Shown here: positions 12,301-24,969 of the stretch, piece by piece
Position numbering within the stretch: position 1 is the stretch's first letter
Layout: every line of letters starts with the position of its first letter
Position numbers and translations under genes: made by a program
From: Scatophagus argus
Lineage: Eukaryota > Chordata > Actinopteri > Scatophagidae
Assembly: GCF_020382885.2 (NCBI RefSeq)
Contig: NC_058499.1
Coordinates: forward strand, 13,253,872-13,317,871
Reading direction: 5' to 3'
Length of the DNA: 64,000 nucleotides
The notes under the pieces: generated by a model
What the model saw: only the letters and a program-made list of their open reading frames with translations
The model's database searches: none
What the model was told of the DNA's origin: nothing

Positions 12301-15300
12301 ACTCAGATCCCCCACTCTTCCCCGCCCACCTCCCCACCCAGCGATCCCCCTCCCCTTTCTGATCGCCATGGTTACCGGTTCCGTTGCAGCAGGTGCAGCC
12401 TGGCGTTCCCCACTCAGGAGAAGCTCCAGCTGCACTGGCAGTACCATGCCATGAGGGCGGCGACAGAGTGCCCCCTCTGTTCTAGGCAATGTCGCAGTCA
12501 GGAGGCCCTGCAGAGACACATGCAAAACACACACTCACAGCTGGACAACATACAGGGGCAGAACACACTATTACCGCCCCATACTGCACAATACATGGAG
12601 CATAATAAGAGTTCAGTTCAACAGGATTTTAGTTTGTCACCTCAAGTGGGTCAAGAAGCAGGAGAGGGTGAGGATGAAGAGATAGAGGAAGAAGCAATAG
12701 GCATGGAGGGAATGGAGGAGCAAAAAGAAGAAGTACAATTTAAAGAGAAGGACATTGTTGGTGAAGTTGATAGAGATGAAGAGGATTTAACTGAGCTAGA
12801 GAAAGGGTCACATGAAGAGATCATATCAGAGCCTAGTTCCAGCTCTATTGTCAAAAAGACCTCTAACCCCACAATGGACCGCTATCTTGATCCAACCAGG
12901 CCCTATAAGTGCACCATATGCTCAGAATCTTTTACTCAGAAAACCATTCTTCTGGTCCACTATAACTCTGTGTCTCATCTCCACCGAGCGAGAAGAGCCC
13001 TGCAGGACTCCGGCACAGGCGTTGCTGCACCTGAGGCTCCCCGTGGCCCAGATCCTAGGCCATACCGCTGCCGATTGTGTGGAGTGGGCTATAGCCAGAG
13101 CTCCACACTGGACATACATCTTCGCTCTGTGCTTCATCAGACTAGAGCTCGTGCTGCCCAGAACACAGCTCCACAGACCTCAGCATGTAGTGTAGCTGCT
13201 CCTGTGTCAGTCCCCACTACTGCCACTCCGACTGCTACCACCAGAGAAGAAACATCCAAGAGTTTCCCTTTCACCAAGAGGTCCGATGTGGTGAATTCTT
13301 CAACCTCCTCGCTTTTGGGCTTAGCAGCTGAGGCCCAGCCAACCCTCTCTAACCTAACTGACAGCCAGCAGACTAAAAAGAGAGTGGCAGATCTTCTCGC
13401 ATCAAGAAACCAGCTAATGCTAATACAACAGCAGCAGTTAGCCCAGGCTCAGGCACAGGCCCAAGCTCAGTTACAGCAACACACAGCTCTGCTCCAGTCC
13501 CAGTTGATCCAGCATCTTCCTTTAGGGCCAGAGAGTCTCCTTAAACAGCAATTCCCCTTGACACCAGAAAACCTGCTCTCTCTGCAGCAGCAACTTCTTC
13601 TGCCTTTTTACCTGTCAGGGGACGTGAAGCTCAACCCAGAGTTAGCAGTTAAGAGCTCAGAACTTAGTCAGTTAGTATCTGCAAACTCCACCCCAAAAGA
13701 ACAAGTTAAGGCAGAAGCTAAAAGGGAGTCTCAGCCCCAAATAGATGAGAAACAAAACAACAAAACAAAACAACAGAGGGAAAATTCAAACTCAGCTGCT
13801 GTCCAGCCAAAGGATCCGGTGCAGTGTGAAGCCAAGGTTGAAGCAGGCTGCAGTGGATCCTCCATCAGTCAGACAGAAAGAGATCACAGCCATTCTAGTC
13901 TTGAGGAAGAAAAAGAAGAAATGCTTGTTCCTACTATTAAAAATGACAGTCAGAAGGAGGAAACAGGTTCCTCATCATTTAACCTAATTGGATTTCAGTG
14001 TCCTCCTCCCAGAGTGCCCTATGCTGCTGTGAATGGGGAGCCTCTTAGAGCCTTGTTACAAAGTTATGGCTATGAGTTGGCACTGCAGTATATACAAAGT
14101 AGACACAGACATCAGCAACAGATATCAACTCATATGATGCCAGATAAACAAGAGGGCTCTGACATCAACAAGATGGAGATGTGCTCAGATGAAGAAAGAG
14201 ATGAGTTTAATGAATTACAGGATGGAAAGATGGAAGGCTATAAAGACAACAACAAAGGAACAGACAGCAATGGAGAGACAGAAGAGAAGATGCAGAACAA
14301 AGATGAGCAGTTAGCAAACAAAGAGAAAAAATGCTGTGGAAAAGGAGAAAAATGTAGGGACTGCGGAAAGTTTTTTTCAGATGCGCTGATTTTAAAAAGC
14401 CACAAGGAGTACATTCACAGGATCCTGTTTCCCACTGCTGCGCTTGAGAGGTTTTCCAGAGAATACAGGCTGCAGTATGACCAGATGTACCCCCTCACAC
14501 AGCCTAAATCCGGGGACACTTCTAATGCTTGTCCCCAAGCTGCAGCCCCAGCCCCATCCTCAGAAACAGAACTACCACTGGAAACAGTTAAGCCTCAAGT
14601 TAAAACCCTTGCAACTTCATCTATATCTTCAGTTTTAGACCCCATAACCAAAACATGCAGTCCAGCTACAGACCTAACACCAAATGCTCCTGCACCTCCT
14701 CCTCCTTCCCAACCTCAAGATATTTTACAACAAGAGGAACCCATCCCAAGCACATCTGCCACAGTTCCTTCTCAAGCCACATCCCCAGCTAAGTCCATAC
14801 CTCTTCCCTTACCTAAAATACCTATGCTTCCTCTCCCTTTGCCCCAGCTTCCTTTGCCCCCATTGACTTTACCCAAGCTTCCCCTACCCCCCCTTCCTTT
14901 TCCCATGGAGCTACCTCTCCTCCCTCCAGTTGTGATGCAGTCTGTGGCTCTCCAGCCCCAACCTTGGTTAGACTCAAGTGTGAACCCTGAACTGGCAAAA
15001 CTCTATCAATCTCAACTCAACCCAGCACTGCTAGGAAAACAGCCACAGCTTAGTCCTGCTTTGCTAGCCCAGCAATCCCAGCTCAGCCCAGCTTTGCAAG
15101 GCCAGCCTTCACAGCTCAATCATGCGCTGCTGGCTCAACCATCTCAAGCCAGCCCTATCCAAACAGGACAACAACCCCAAGTCAACCCAACAATACTTGA
15201 ACAACAGCTTAAGAGAACCCGAACACGAATTTCTGAGGAACAACTGGCTATTCTGAGGAAACACTTTGATATTAACTGCCTCCCCAGTGACGAAGAGATT

Positions 15301-18034
15301 AACAAGATGTCTGGTCTGTCTGGTCTGCCACACAAAGTTATCAAACACTGGTTCCGCAATACCCTGTTTAAAGAGCGCCAGCGAGACAAGGATTCCCCTT
15401 ACAATTTTAATAATCCCCCAATCATATCACTGGAGGAGTCCAGTGAGGAAGTCGAACAAAACCAGCCTCAGACACTTTCCTCTTGTTCACTGTCCCCAGG
15501 CCTTTCAACCAAAACCTCCCTCCAGACAACAGACCTCGAGAGAGGAGAGCCTCATAGGGGCCGACGCTCTTCCCGAACACGCTTCACAGAGCAGCAGCTT
15601 GAGACCCTGCAGGGTGTGTTTGAGGCCACTCCCTACCCCAGAGAGGAAGAATATGACAGGTTATCTGCTCTACTGTCTCTCCCTAACAGAGTAATTGTGG
15701 TATGGTTCCAAAATGCTAGACAGAGAGCCCGCAAAAATCAAGACCGAGGAATAGAAGATGGATTAGAAGAAAAGAACCAGCTTGACAACATTCACACACA
15801 GAGAAACGGCTGCTATAAAAATAGTGATGATAATGGGGATAACTGCTATGGGGATGAAGGACAGGCTGAATCTCAGAATGAAAACTCCATGGATCTGACT
15901 TATGAGTATTACACCAACCCTGACTCGCCTGTCCTTGATTCTTCCTCTCACTGCACAGACACTGAGAATCCAACAGCCAAAGGTGAACCAACATCTGTTA
16001 CCAGGACACAGGAAGATCAAAAAATCTCTCCTGTGGCTAGCAAGAGCCCAGCCCTTGCTCAAACTCAGAAGGAAATTTCAAATGCAGACATCCAGCATCA
16101 GGAAATTGTTCAAGCAGTGAAACAAGGATTGTCTCCACAACCTGAGCCCAAACTGCAGCCAGAAAGTACTTCAGAAAGAACACAGCCTTCCTCTTCCTCA
16201 TCTTCACAAAAAACAAAACCCCCCACCCTGCCCATGGCTCATTCTAGTCATGGCCGTACATATAGCTCTCCTTCTGATAAAGCTGTTGAAAGACCTGCTG
16301 ATACATCACCCAACCTTCTTGCTGGTCCAGACACAGAAACAGGCCACACTCTGCTGCCTGATGCCACCCAAGGCCTATCCAGTGAAGTCCAGTCAAAAAA
16401 CCAGCTCCAACCCCAAACCCAGTCTCAGTTCCAGTGCAGTCTATGTCCAATGTCCTTGCCTTCATTCCAGCTGTGGCAGGAGCATCAGACCAGACATGTC
16501 CTGGCAGCTCAGACCCAGGTCCAGTTTCTCCACTCTGGCTTCACAGACCGAACCATGCCTTATATGATGCTCCATCCCAACCACACCCTGATGGCCAGCC
16601 AAATGCTTTCAGGCGCCATGTCCCAGATACACACTACTCCCACACATCCCATGATTTCACATTTAAACAGCATACAAATTAAGAACACACTCTCTGACCA
16701 CTCAAGTAATGCCCTCACCAGCCTCTCTCAAAGTTCCTTGACACCAATGAAGCAGAATTCAAAGCTTATGTCAGAGACCAGTTTTGAGATTCAAAGGGGC
16801 AGTAGAGAGGTTGAAGAGGAGCACAGAAGGGATAAGCGTCAGAGAACCACAATTACCCCAGAACAACTTGAAGTGTTGTATCAGCGTTACAGCTTGGATT
16901 CTAACCCCACCAGAGGAGTCCTGGAAAGCATCGCACGTGATGTAGGCCTCACAAGACGTGTGGTTCAGGTACTTCAGGGATGTTTGTTGTGTTTGGATAT
17001 ATGTGAATGTTATGTTTTGAGAGAGAGAGAGAGAGAGAAAGACAGGCATAGAAAATGATGTAATGCTTTTGAGTATTTTGAATTTTAAAACATCCTGGCC
17101 CTTTCCTTCACAGGTCTGGTTTCAGAATACACGAGCCAGAGAGAGAAAAGGACAGTTTCGCTCAATGGGTCCAGGATCCAGTTTCAGCTTGGGTTTCAAC
17201 CACCTGCGCTGCCCATTCTGCAGGGCGCTCTTCAAGGTTAAAAGTGCTCTTGATGCCCATGTGAGGTCACGCCACTGGGCGGAGGCTGAAAGAGCAGGCT
17301 TTAACTTATCCATGAGCAGTGGTTCCGGTGCGCAGACTGGCATGGCTATGCCATCTGCCATGGACAGGCCAGGCCCATCTATCTCCTCCAACCCCATCCC
17401 AAAACAAGGCTATGTCAACAGCAACAAAGAGGCAACTGTGAAGGCACCTGTGGCCACTTTGTCTTCAGCCACAGATCTGAACAACCCAGAGGAGGATGAT
17501 GACTATGACGAGGATGATGAGGAATACCCATATGAGGAGTGCCGCAGTATGGCTGACCAAGCTTCTCCTAGTCCTGAGGGATCTGGGGGTCCAAGCTCAG
17601 ATTGGGGTGAGACACAGACTCTGCAGCAGCACCACCATCATCATCAACAGCGCCAAAGGACACAGATGAGCCACTTCCAGGTACTCCAGCTGAGAGACTT
17701 CTACAGGAGCCACCGTACCCCCAACCGTCATGAGTGTGAGGCACTGGGCCAGGAGTTGGGACTGCCTCACCGCGTGGTACAGGTAAATCTTCTCAAATAT
17801 TCATAAGTAATAAAGTAATACAATGCAGTTTTATCTAAATGTATTAAAACAATAATACACTTATTAAAACAATAGTAATAGTTAAAAAAAATTATTCATA
17901 CAAATATTTTTTTGCAGGTGTGGTTCCAGAATGCCAGAGCCAAGGAGAAGAGGGCCAGGAGTCTGAGCTCTGACTCTGCAGAGAGGGAGCAGGCAGAGCT
18001 GTCCGCAGGGGCAGGGGAGAGAGACAGAGCTTAA
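6384..18034 (+). CDS. zfhx2: Zinc finger homeobox protein (ZFHX family, zfhx2-like)
   Basis: Large nuclear transcription factor of the ATBF1/ZFHX family, expected to bind DNA. Coding exons by frame and GT-AG sites: 6384-8061, 8144-8682, 8815-9028, 9690-9797, 9938-10074, 10226-10336, 11855-12017, 12176-16968, 17114-17782, 17918-18034; total 2842 residues. The start is the ATG at 6384; an in-frame stop lies at 6357-6359. C2H2 fingers fall near residues 345, 417, 507, 653, 708, 755 and 895, with more in exon 8, including the family-typical [18 protein letters not shown]. Homeodomains: about 1995-2054, 2112-2171, 2538-2597 and 2760-2819; the last two are each split by an intron just before VWFQN, as in the family. 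Acidic, Gln-rich and Pro-rich linkers separate them. Length, a short N-terminus before the [19 protein letters not shown] motif and compact introns favour zfhx2 over zfhx3/4, but human ZFHX2 has only three homeodomains, so the paralogue call is less sure than the family call. Confidence 0.9.
10337..11854 (+). other. zfhx2 intron 6 with conserved-looking blocks
   Basis: This 1.5 kb intron is the largest inside the coding part of the gene. It holds two diverged copies of a segment sharing TAATGCATGTTTAAGTAGC (10488-10506 and 10618-10636), a pyrimidine-rich and CAC/CAT-rich tract at 10760-11125, and an AT-rich homeodomain-site-like block at about 11120-11225. No exon is seen in it; the flanking exons join in phase 0. 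Confidence 0.5.
11120..11225. promoter_or_regulatory. Candidate intronic enhancer block
   Basis: Non-repetitive sequence with several TAAT/ATTA cores (AGTAATTGAGG, TTCATTAATTCAG, GGCCATTATG, CCAATTACGC, AGATTAAGCC) set between low-complexity tracts. The composition resembles conserved vertebrate developmental enhancers. Conservation is not tested here. Confidence 0.35.
15007..15204 (+). repeat. Six 11-codon tandem repeats before homeodomain 1
   Basis: Six consecutive 33-base units encode variants of an 11-residue unit, with units such as [11 protein letters not shown] and [11 protein letters not shown]. They cover about residues 1928-1993 of the ZFHX protein and stop two residues before homeodomain 1. 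The unit edges follow the codon frame with no indels, so the array has been kept in frame. A coding minisatellite is the simplest explanation. Confidence 0.75.
17015..17040. repeat. (GA)n microsatellite in a zfhx2 intron
   Basis: It lies just after the donor that splits homeodomain 3. Reading through it would append a non-family tail rich in Arg and Glu, which confirms that it is intronic. Confidence 0.85.
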
Positions 18035-20955
18035 AGAGGCAGACTACAGTTCCTTTGCGTCCTAATACAACATTCTCCCCAAAACCTCTCCTGCACTGCA
18101 GTCAACCTCTAAAAATATAACCTGTCCACTTTGCTGCCAAACCTGTAACCTGAACACCCCAAAGATTCAGAGCCACAGTGGCCCAAAGACAAACTCTCTC
18201 AACTGAAAAATGGAAAGAGCCCAAACCAAGTCCTCTTTACCACAGCTTTCCTCTTTTCTTATTGTTTTTAAACTCTCTTTCCTGGTCTAAACTTTCATGT
18301 TGAAAAGAGCTCCTCTCCCTGTTCTGTCAGACACCTTACTACAACCAAACACCACCTTGATAAAAACCAACCAGATGCCACAGAGGCCAAAGAGCATTCT
18401 CCAAGTATGTGACCTCACTGCCCAGCTAGACCTGCAGTCTACCTCTCAGTCTGCATGACAGACTCACAATGGGCCCTCCACCAGACAGTGCTAGATGACT
18501 AGCTGTGTAGCATGTAGTGCCAGTCTGCAAGAGGCTGGAGAACAAATTGTCAAAGAGATTTTAGTGTAAATAGAGAGCTCCAAGAGATAAACTTGAAGAA
18601 AAACAAAGCAGTTAACTGTGGAAGAAGATTATGAAAAAAAAAACATAAAAATATCGTTGAAATAGACTGAGGTATTCGCATAGAGCTTTTGTAAAGACTG
18701 ACTCAGAATTCCAAAGCTCGTAACCAAAATTTTACATGTCTGTGGATTTAGTTTCAACACGTTTGTTTTCAGTGACAAACTGCAGAGCTGACGTCTGTAC
18801 GGTAAAAGGGTGATATCTGCAACCGGCATAGGTAAGCCGAGTACCAATAGACTGATATGGTGCAGCTTCACCCTCCACAAGCCAATGATGAGTCTTCTGT
18901 TGTACATGTACTCCTTCTGTGTTCCTTTAGAGGATAACAGCGCAAATAGCACAGAGCGAAAAGGTCAGTTTGTCCTGTCAGGGCAAACTATTTTTTATAG
19001 CACTCAACCATTATACTGTATATGAAAACTTTAACCAAACTCAAATTTACATTGTGTGTGTTTAGTAATAGTTTCTTAATATAAATCTTATGGATTGAGA
19101 TAAACTGTCTTGCTTCGATATAATAGTGTCATGATTATGAAAAGATTATGACAGCTTTGATATGTTCAGGCGAGGTGACTTACTGCCTTTCCGTTCTAAT
19201 TGAATATACCAATGGCTGACCAATGTTATGTGATAATTGTAAAGCTTTCTATGCTCAGGTCAACAGCTCAACATGGCTCCACTTCAAATGTGATCTTAAT
19301 ACTGTACTTTTCTGTTTATAAAACAGAAAAGGCATGGTTCAACCTTGGACTGAGTATTAAAAAATATCTACAAACCATCTCTGTATTTCAAAGATCTGAG
19401 CTTTTCACCTGTGAGTAATAGATTGTTACAAAAACCTTATTGAAACTAAAGTGTTTAATAGTGTGAGGGGTAAATGTACAGTATTTAGCTTTTGTATGGT
19501 TGACTCAAGACTTCATTGGATGATTGAGACACAGCTCCCTTTTCCACTTACAGATAGGGAGCTACTGCGCAAAGCTGAGAAGAACTTTGGATGTTATTGA
19601 TGTTATTTTTGTACACTTAATTTATTTTTCTTCTTTCTTTCTCCCCACCTACTTTCCTGTTTAGCTCTCTACCTATATTCCCGTGTTCATTTGCAACCAG
19701 TCCTTATTCTAACTGTAATAATGATAATATAACAATAATAACTAAACAATAATTAATGCTTTAAGACAAAAATCCAAAGACGTGATAATACTTTAACCGT
19801 ATGACCTACAAAAATAAGCGCTACTGTTTACTTGACGATGTATTACTGTTTTTAAAGAAGGAAGGAGTCCCTATATCTAAGCTACTGTTTTCTGCCTCTC
19901 ATAAGCACACTGGAGACTGTAACCAAAACCCCAAACTAGAGCCATGGCAGTCTGTAATATAGCGGTTAAAGAGTTTTACTTCTCTTAAGAAATGTTGCAG
20001 TTTATTTTTCTTTTTTTCTACCATAGTGTTGAACTCCAGCCCTTAAGGATGTCCAGTTTGCTGCTAATGTACTGTAGTTTCTAACGATACTGTAGAAAGA
20101 TGCATGCTCTGATCGCTTTACCACTAGGCTTTAATGACTACAAGCTGTAATGATACCTGTGATGCTGTTGATAGACTGCTCCTCTCTTATTCTATTGAAA
20201 ACAAAATGGATATGTGGGGCTCAATTCCATCAGGTTTGTTTGTCAGTATCCTATTAATTACCCCTACTCAGAAGATTAAAATAGCTTTCATAATACCAGA
20301 AATATTTTTTCAAGCTTCCAGTTTCAAAGAAACCTACCTGGGGCATTAACCTCTCACATGGAGATACTGCATAGCTATTTGAAGGAGTTCAGCCCCAGAC
20401 CTTCCACTGGTATGTTGTCAGTCTTTCTGTGCTGCAATGTCTGTAGTCCATTTGTCCAGCCAAAACAGCTTTGCTGAATTCAGACTGATATCACAGCCAA
20501 TTTTCCAAAGGATGTGGACTGACTAACTCTGTCATGTTTTGTTCTTAAACTAACCAATGTTTACGACAATACCAATGAGCTTTCTTCTGTACAGAAATGT
20601 GCATTCCAAATACCACAAAGGCAGTTTTTGTATACTGATTATGTTAAATTTTGTTTCTCTCGTATTCTCTTGATCTTAGTGACTGTAAGATGTACATATT
20701 GGGGTCCTCTATGGTGAAGGGACTCTTATCCTTACTGTAGGTAAAACTATTCATTTCTTTTTTTTTCTGGATATGTTGTTGCCATAGTGATGACCAAAAA
20801 GATACCTGTGATGTGCACCTGTCCTTATGTCCTGCTCCAGTGGTTTAGTGTGTCTCTATACTCTCCCTCCCCTTCTTCCCTACTGGTGTGTGTTTCTCTT
20901 CCTTTCCCTTCCCATACTCCACTGAGCTAAATAAAGTCTGCTTTGGTGCATGCTC
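18035..20955 (+). other. zfhx2: zfhx2 3' UTR and polyadenylation signal
   Basis: After the TAA at 18032-18034 no further coding frame is seen for 2.9 kb. A canonical AATAAA lies at 20930-20935, followed by a GT-rich stretch from about 20940, as expected downstream of a cleavage site. AT-rich segments fill most of the interval. The exact cleavage point is inferred. Confidence 0.6.
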
Positions 20956-21887
20956 TGGTCTCATCCCTTTGGTCTGAGAGAAGCCATTTTGTGATTGTTG
21001 TGGTATGCGAGGGTGTCGGCCTGTTATATTTCATATTCCAGGTTGTATGTTGGGTGGTGGTAGTGTGTGTCTGACAGGAAAGCTTGTGATGTACAATGGT
21101 GTGTGTGTGTGTCTGTGTGTGTAACACAGCAGTGTGTGGAAGGTGTTTGGTGAATGGAGCCGTGACCTCTGGGGTCACTTCATTAATTACATCTGTGACA
21201 TTCAGCCAGATGAGTTTCCTTTGTGACTAAATGATATGATGAATATTAACGACCTCGGATGAATTACACTGCTGCTTCTGCTGCTGCTCCTGATGATAAT
21301 GTGTTTTATGACTCTGGGAGAGAGGGGAGGAAAATTGCACACTACAGCACATTTAGGACATGCAGATTTTCATATGCAACGTTTCAAAGACCAAAGTGTA
21401 GCTTGGTAGAACAGATTTTATTATTTTGTTCTTTTGTTGAGTAAAACTTTCCAGTGGTTGATGAGACAACTTGCCAGACAGGAGAAAGTACAATACAAGA
21501 ATGCATTGCTCATTCAGTCTCAAGCACAAACTGGCATATGTTCCTTTTTCTCTAGCAGCAAGCCATTCATTTAACCATTATACATAAATGCAACAGCAGA
21601 GGAAACATATGAGAAATAGTTCTGACTGAGGTTGCAGGGAAGAGACAAACAGATGCGTGTGGAGAACAATAGCAAAGTAAACACAGAAGAGGACTTCAGA
21701 TAGCTTCGTAGCTCATGATAGCCATCTTAGAAAGCCTTCCTGATAAAGTGATCCCCCACCATTTCTCCTTCTCCCTGTCCTCCCCCTCTTAATCAAATGA
21801 GTACTGTGCAGCTGGTGGGGTTGCGGCAAAAAGGGGTACGAGTGTGTGTGCAGAGGAGGTGGAGAGGGGGGCTTTGAGGGATGGCGT

Positions 21888-22000
21888 GAAATTATTGCCT
21901 GCTGGTGTATATGTGTCGCTGGGGGTAGTAGGGTAGAGAAGGGGGTTGGGCTGGGGGTGGGGGGGTGTAATGTCATTGCCTGCTGGTGTATCTGTAGTGG
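21888..22000. repeat. Imperfect short duplication
   Basis: ATTGCCTGCTGGTGTAT occurs at about 21893 and again at about 21974, roughly 80 bases apart, in a G-rich tract. Both copies are followed by a short run and then several G residues. It looks like a two-unit minisatellite. Confidence 0.5.
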
Positions 22001-23135
22001 GGGCTCATTTAGATTTAGATTGGTTATGTGAGGAGAGAGCTGAAAGGCCAGCTCATGTTTATGCATGAATCCCAAATCATGCTGCTGCTGTGGTGGAGCA
22101 CCGAGTTAAAGAGACAGAGCTGAAATACATTCGTGCGTTTAGACACAGCTCTTGCTTCTTTGGAAAAAGCTTCAGTTGAAGCAACGCTGTGCTATCAGAT
22201 ACATTTCAGTCAGCGTTTGTGCCTGTTTGTGGCAAACTGATAGATCACAGCTCCGACCAAATTAACCACCATGCTGCTTCTTTTTATCTTAAAATTATGA
22301 TCTCATTTTAGTTTTAACAACGTGAACAACACTGCCCACTGCCCGTCTGTGTCCTGAAGATTGCGTTGGTATCATCTATAGCTAATGAAGAGTTACCCAC
22401 AATACATGGATGTTTCCCGCATTACACTTACTCGTACACAGAGAGTAATCAGTAAATGTCTCTGAAGGAGAGTTTGTTCAGCACTTCATCAGGTATAAAG
22501 TGGTTTTTATTTGGAAATGTGGTCCCTATCCATCTTTTAAATGACTTTTTAATGGTCGTCACACCATCCTAATCAATCATGTGGCAGAGCTAGCCTGCAA
22601 GCGCAAATACACTCTATTTATAATTCCTACATTCTGCTGCAAAAACTGACACTCCGTGCCTTCTTAGTATTGTAAGCGAACAGAAAAATGAGTGAAATTG
22701 TCTCCCTGATTTTGAAGAAACATTAGAAAGACTATGCTGAGCTCCAGCATCCTAGTTATGAGGCACCCTTTGTAATCTGTCTGTATATTACAGTATAACA
22801 CTCTGCAGACCTCTGCAGAGAGTCTGGATAGTATGACTTTATAAAGATACTGCTGCCTATTGTTATTTGTTGGGGTCTCTACATTCAGGCACACTTTTTT
22901 GTGACCCTTCACCATCCCCCATCTACACTGGCACCCCCCCATTGGTCCCCCTTCAGTACTTTACATGTATAATGAGATACAAATACGCATCAGCAGGACA
23001 GTGTCTACGCCACGCGTCACTGTGTGAATATTACTCACACTTATTAGCTGGATTATGTTAATCTTTACACTCTCTGCTCACAGACAACAGACTCCCCATG
23101 ATATGGTGGTGGTCACGGCAGTAAGCGTGTGTTGT

Positions 23136-23163
23136 CGTGTGTGTGTGTGTGTGTGTGTGTGTG
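23136..23163. repeat. (GT)n microsatellite
   Basis: A clean GT run of about 14 units. Confidence 0.9.
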
Positions 23164-23689
23164 CGTTACATGGAATGATTGCCATGTTGTCAAACTGATC
23201 TGCATGTGAAAGGGTGGTCTAATTACATCACTTATGCAAATGAGAAATGCACGTATGCACGCACATACATACACACTCCTGACAGCTTACTGCTAAGGTC
23301 AAAAAGACAGTGTGAGTTATCCTTTTAAGGGTGGCATCCCCACCTGTCAGACATTGACATGTCTTGACACAATACACAGAAGTCACAATGGATGTTTTGA
23401 TACACTCCTCCAGATAAATTGGAGAAAAGAGAGGATGGGTCAAGCTCAGAGTAAACTAAAGCACTTAGACTGTTATTGGAAAGTGTCCGACTACATATCA
23501 ACTGATTAGTCTTTTTTCAGACTGAAACATTGATAGCATCCCTGTTGGAATGATTGATTGAGTCTGACACATTTTAATTACGCCCAAATTAAATGAATCG
23601 GCTGGCGGACTATAAAACATTGCTGTTTAATAACGAGCACCTCCATTTGCCTTTTTTTCCTTCCTTCATCCAATCCCATTTTGGCTGCC

Positions 23690-23800
23690 CGCACAAAATA
23701 ACCTCTCTCCATTTAATGATATGCAAATGAATTTTCATGAACCCCATGATCCCATGCGATGATTAAACTGAGATGACATTAGCTGCCATGCTGCTGCCAC
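23690..23800. promoter_or_regulatory. Octamer-containing candidate enhancer
   Basis: A block of balanced composition contains TTTAATGATATGCAAATGAA, with the POU octamer ATGCAAAT at 23721-23728, then TTTTCATGAA and GATGATTAAACTG. No repeats or coding frame are present. The enhancer role is inference from motif density. Confidence 0.35.
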
Positions 23801-24189
23801 TGTCACTGTTTCTGTCTGCCTCCTTTCTCTCTCCCTATCTCTACCATCTTCTCTCGTATCCGCGACAACAGCCAACTGGTGATATTAAGAGGTTCATTGT
23901 CATCATTCCCTTATGAATTTGCTTTGTGAGAGATGACATTCTGCGTATCCAGTGTTATTTCAGAGAAGTTTTTCCAGTGGCAGCAGAGATGGAGCATCAC
24001 AGTGCAAAATGTTGGTTCTCACACCTCATGTGGTACACAGAAGACATACATGTTACAACAATCTTCAGTTACTATAACATCAGAACATCAAATGGACAAT
24101 CTTGGCAACATTTTCCATCCATTTTCCACTTCCAGTACTCCCCTCCCACCATTCCGTTTCAGTCTGGATCCAGCTCCACCTCTGCTGTC

Positions 24190-24450
24190 GTTTATTGTAC
24201 TCCATTTGCATAATGAAGCCCAGGCTTAATTAAGATCCCACTGGAGTCTGGAGCCAAGGATGAAGGAAAGAAGGACGAGGAGGTGGGGAGGGGGGATCCA
24301 GCGTTCCTTAGCTTATCCGCACGTGTCCAAATAGGAGGCACAATTTAAGGGGGGAGAAAAACGTTGACGAGCGATTAAATCGCTAATTATGATCGGCTGT
24401 TAGAATTAGTGTGTGGCTGTTAATTAGCTGCAGATGAGATGCCCAGACAG
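24190..24450. promoter_or_regulatory. Homeodomain/POU-site-rich candidate enhancer
   Basis: It contains an octamer-like ATTTGCATAATGAAG near 24203, CTTAATTAAG near 24224, the near-palindrome GCGATTAAATCGC at 24371-24383, CTAATTATGAT just after it and TTAATTAGCTGCAG near 24420. Such dense TAAT cores outside repeats are typical of developmental enhancers. Conservation has not been tested. Confidence 0.4.
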
Positions 24451-24969
24451 TTGCCCGCCCCTGACGACTGCTGCACCCTCCCTGACTGGCAATACAGAAA
24501 CACAGCTTGACACCCTGGAGATGATGCCAACACATCCCTCCCTCTCACACACACAGCAGTCTGAGGGGATATCCCTTTAAGAACATCCCAGGTGTGCATG
24601 TGCAGGAAAGAGGCTCTTCATCATCCTTGTCCACCCACTCCCACTGTTCTTCGTTAAGCACAATATTCCCTGTTTTTTTCTTCTTCTATATCCTTTATTC
24701 ATTTTGCTCGTTATTCCTTTTCTCTTCCTCTCCACAGTGGAACGGTACACTCCCTTGTCTGATTTCTTTGTAATGGGCAACAGCTTCCTTCCTGTGGAAC
24801 TGCTGGCACTGAGTATAGTTGGCATTGAGGAAATGGTTTCTGTCCCATACTCCCACCCAAGTTGCATCTGTGGTTCTGGTTCCAACCTTCTGGTACTATT
24901 TTGTGTACGCACGTACTACGCTTTTGTACAGCTTCTGTTGGCGCCCTTGAATGCCTCCCAGTTTGCGCC

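Noticed and set aside
16969-17058. Read-through of the long zfhx2 exon past homeodomain 3
   Set aside because: The homeodomain continues exactly as [15 protein letters not shown] in the next exon at 17114, so the extension through the GA repeat is intron.
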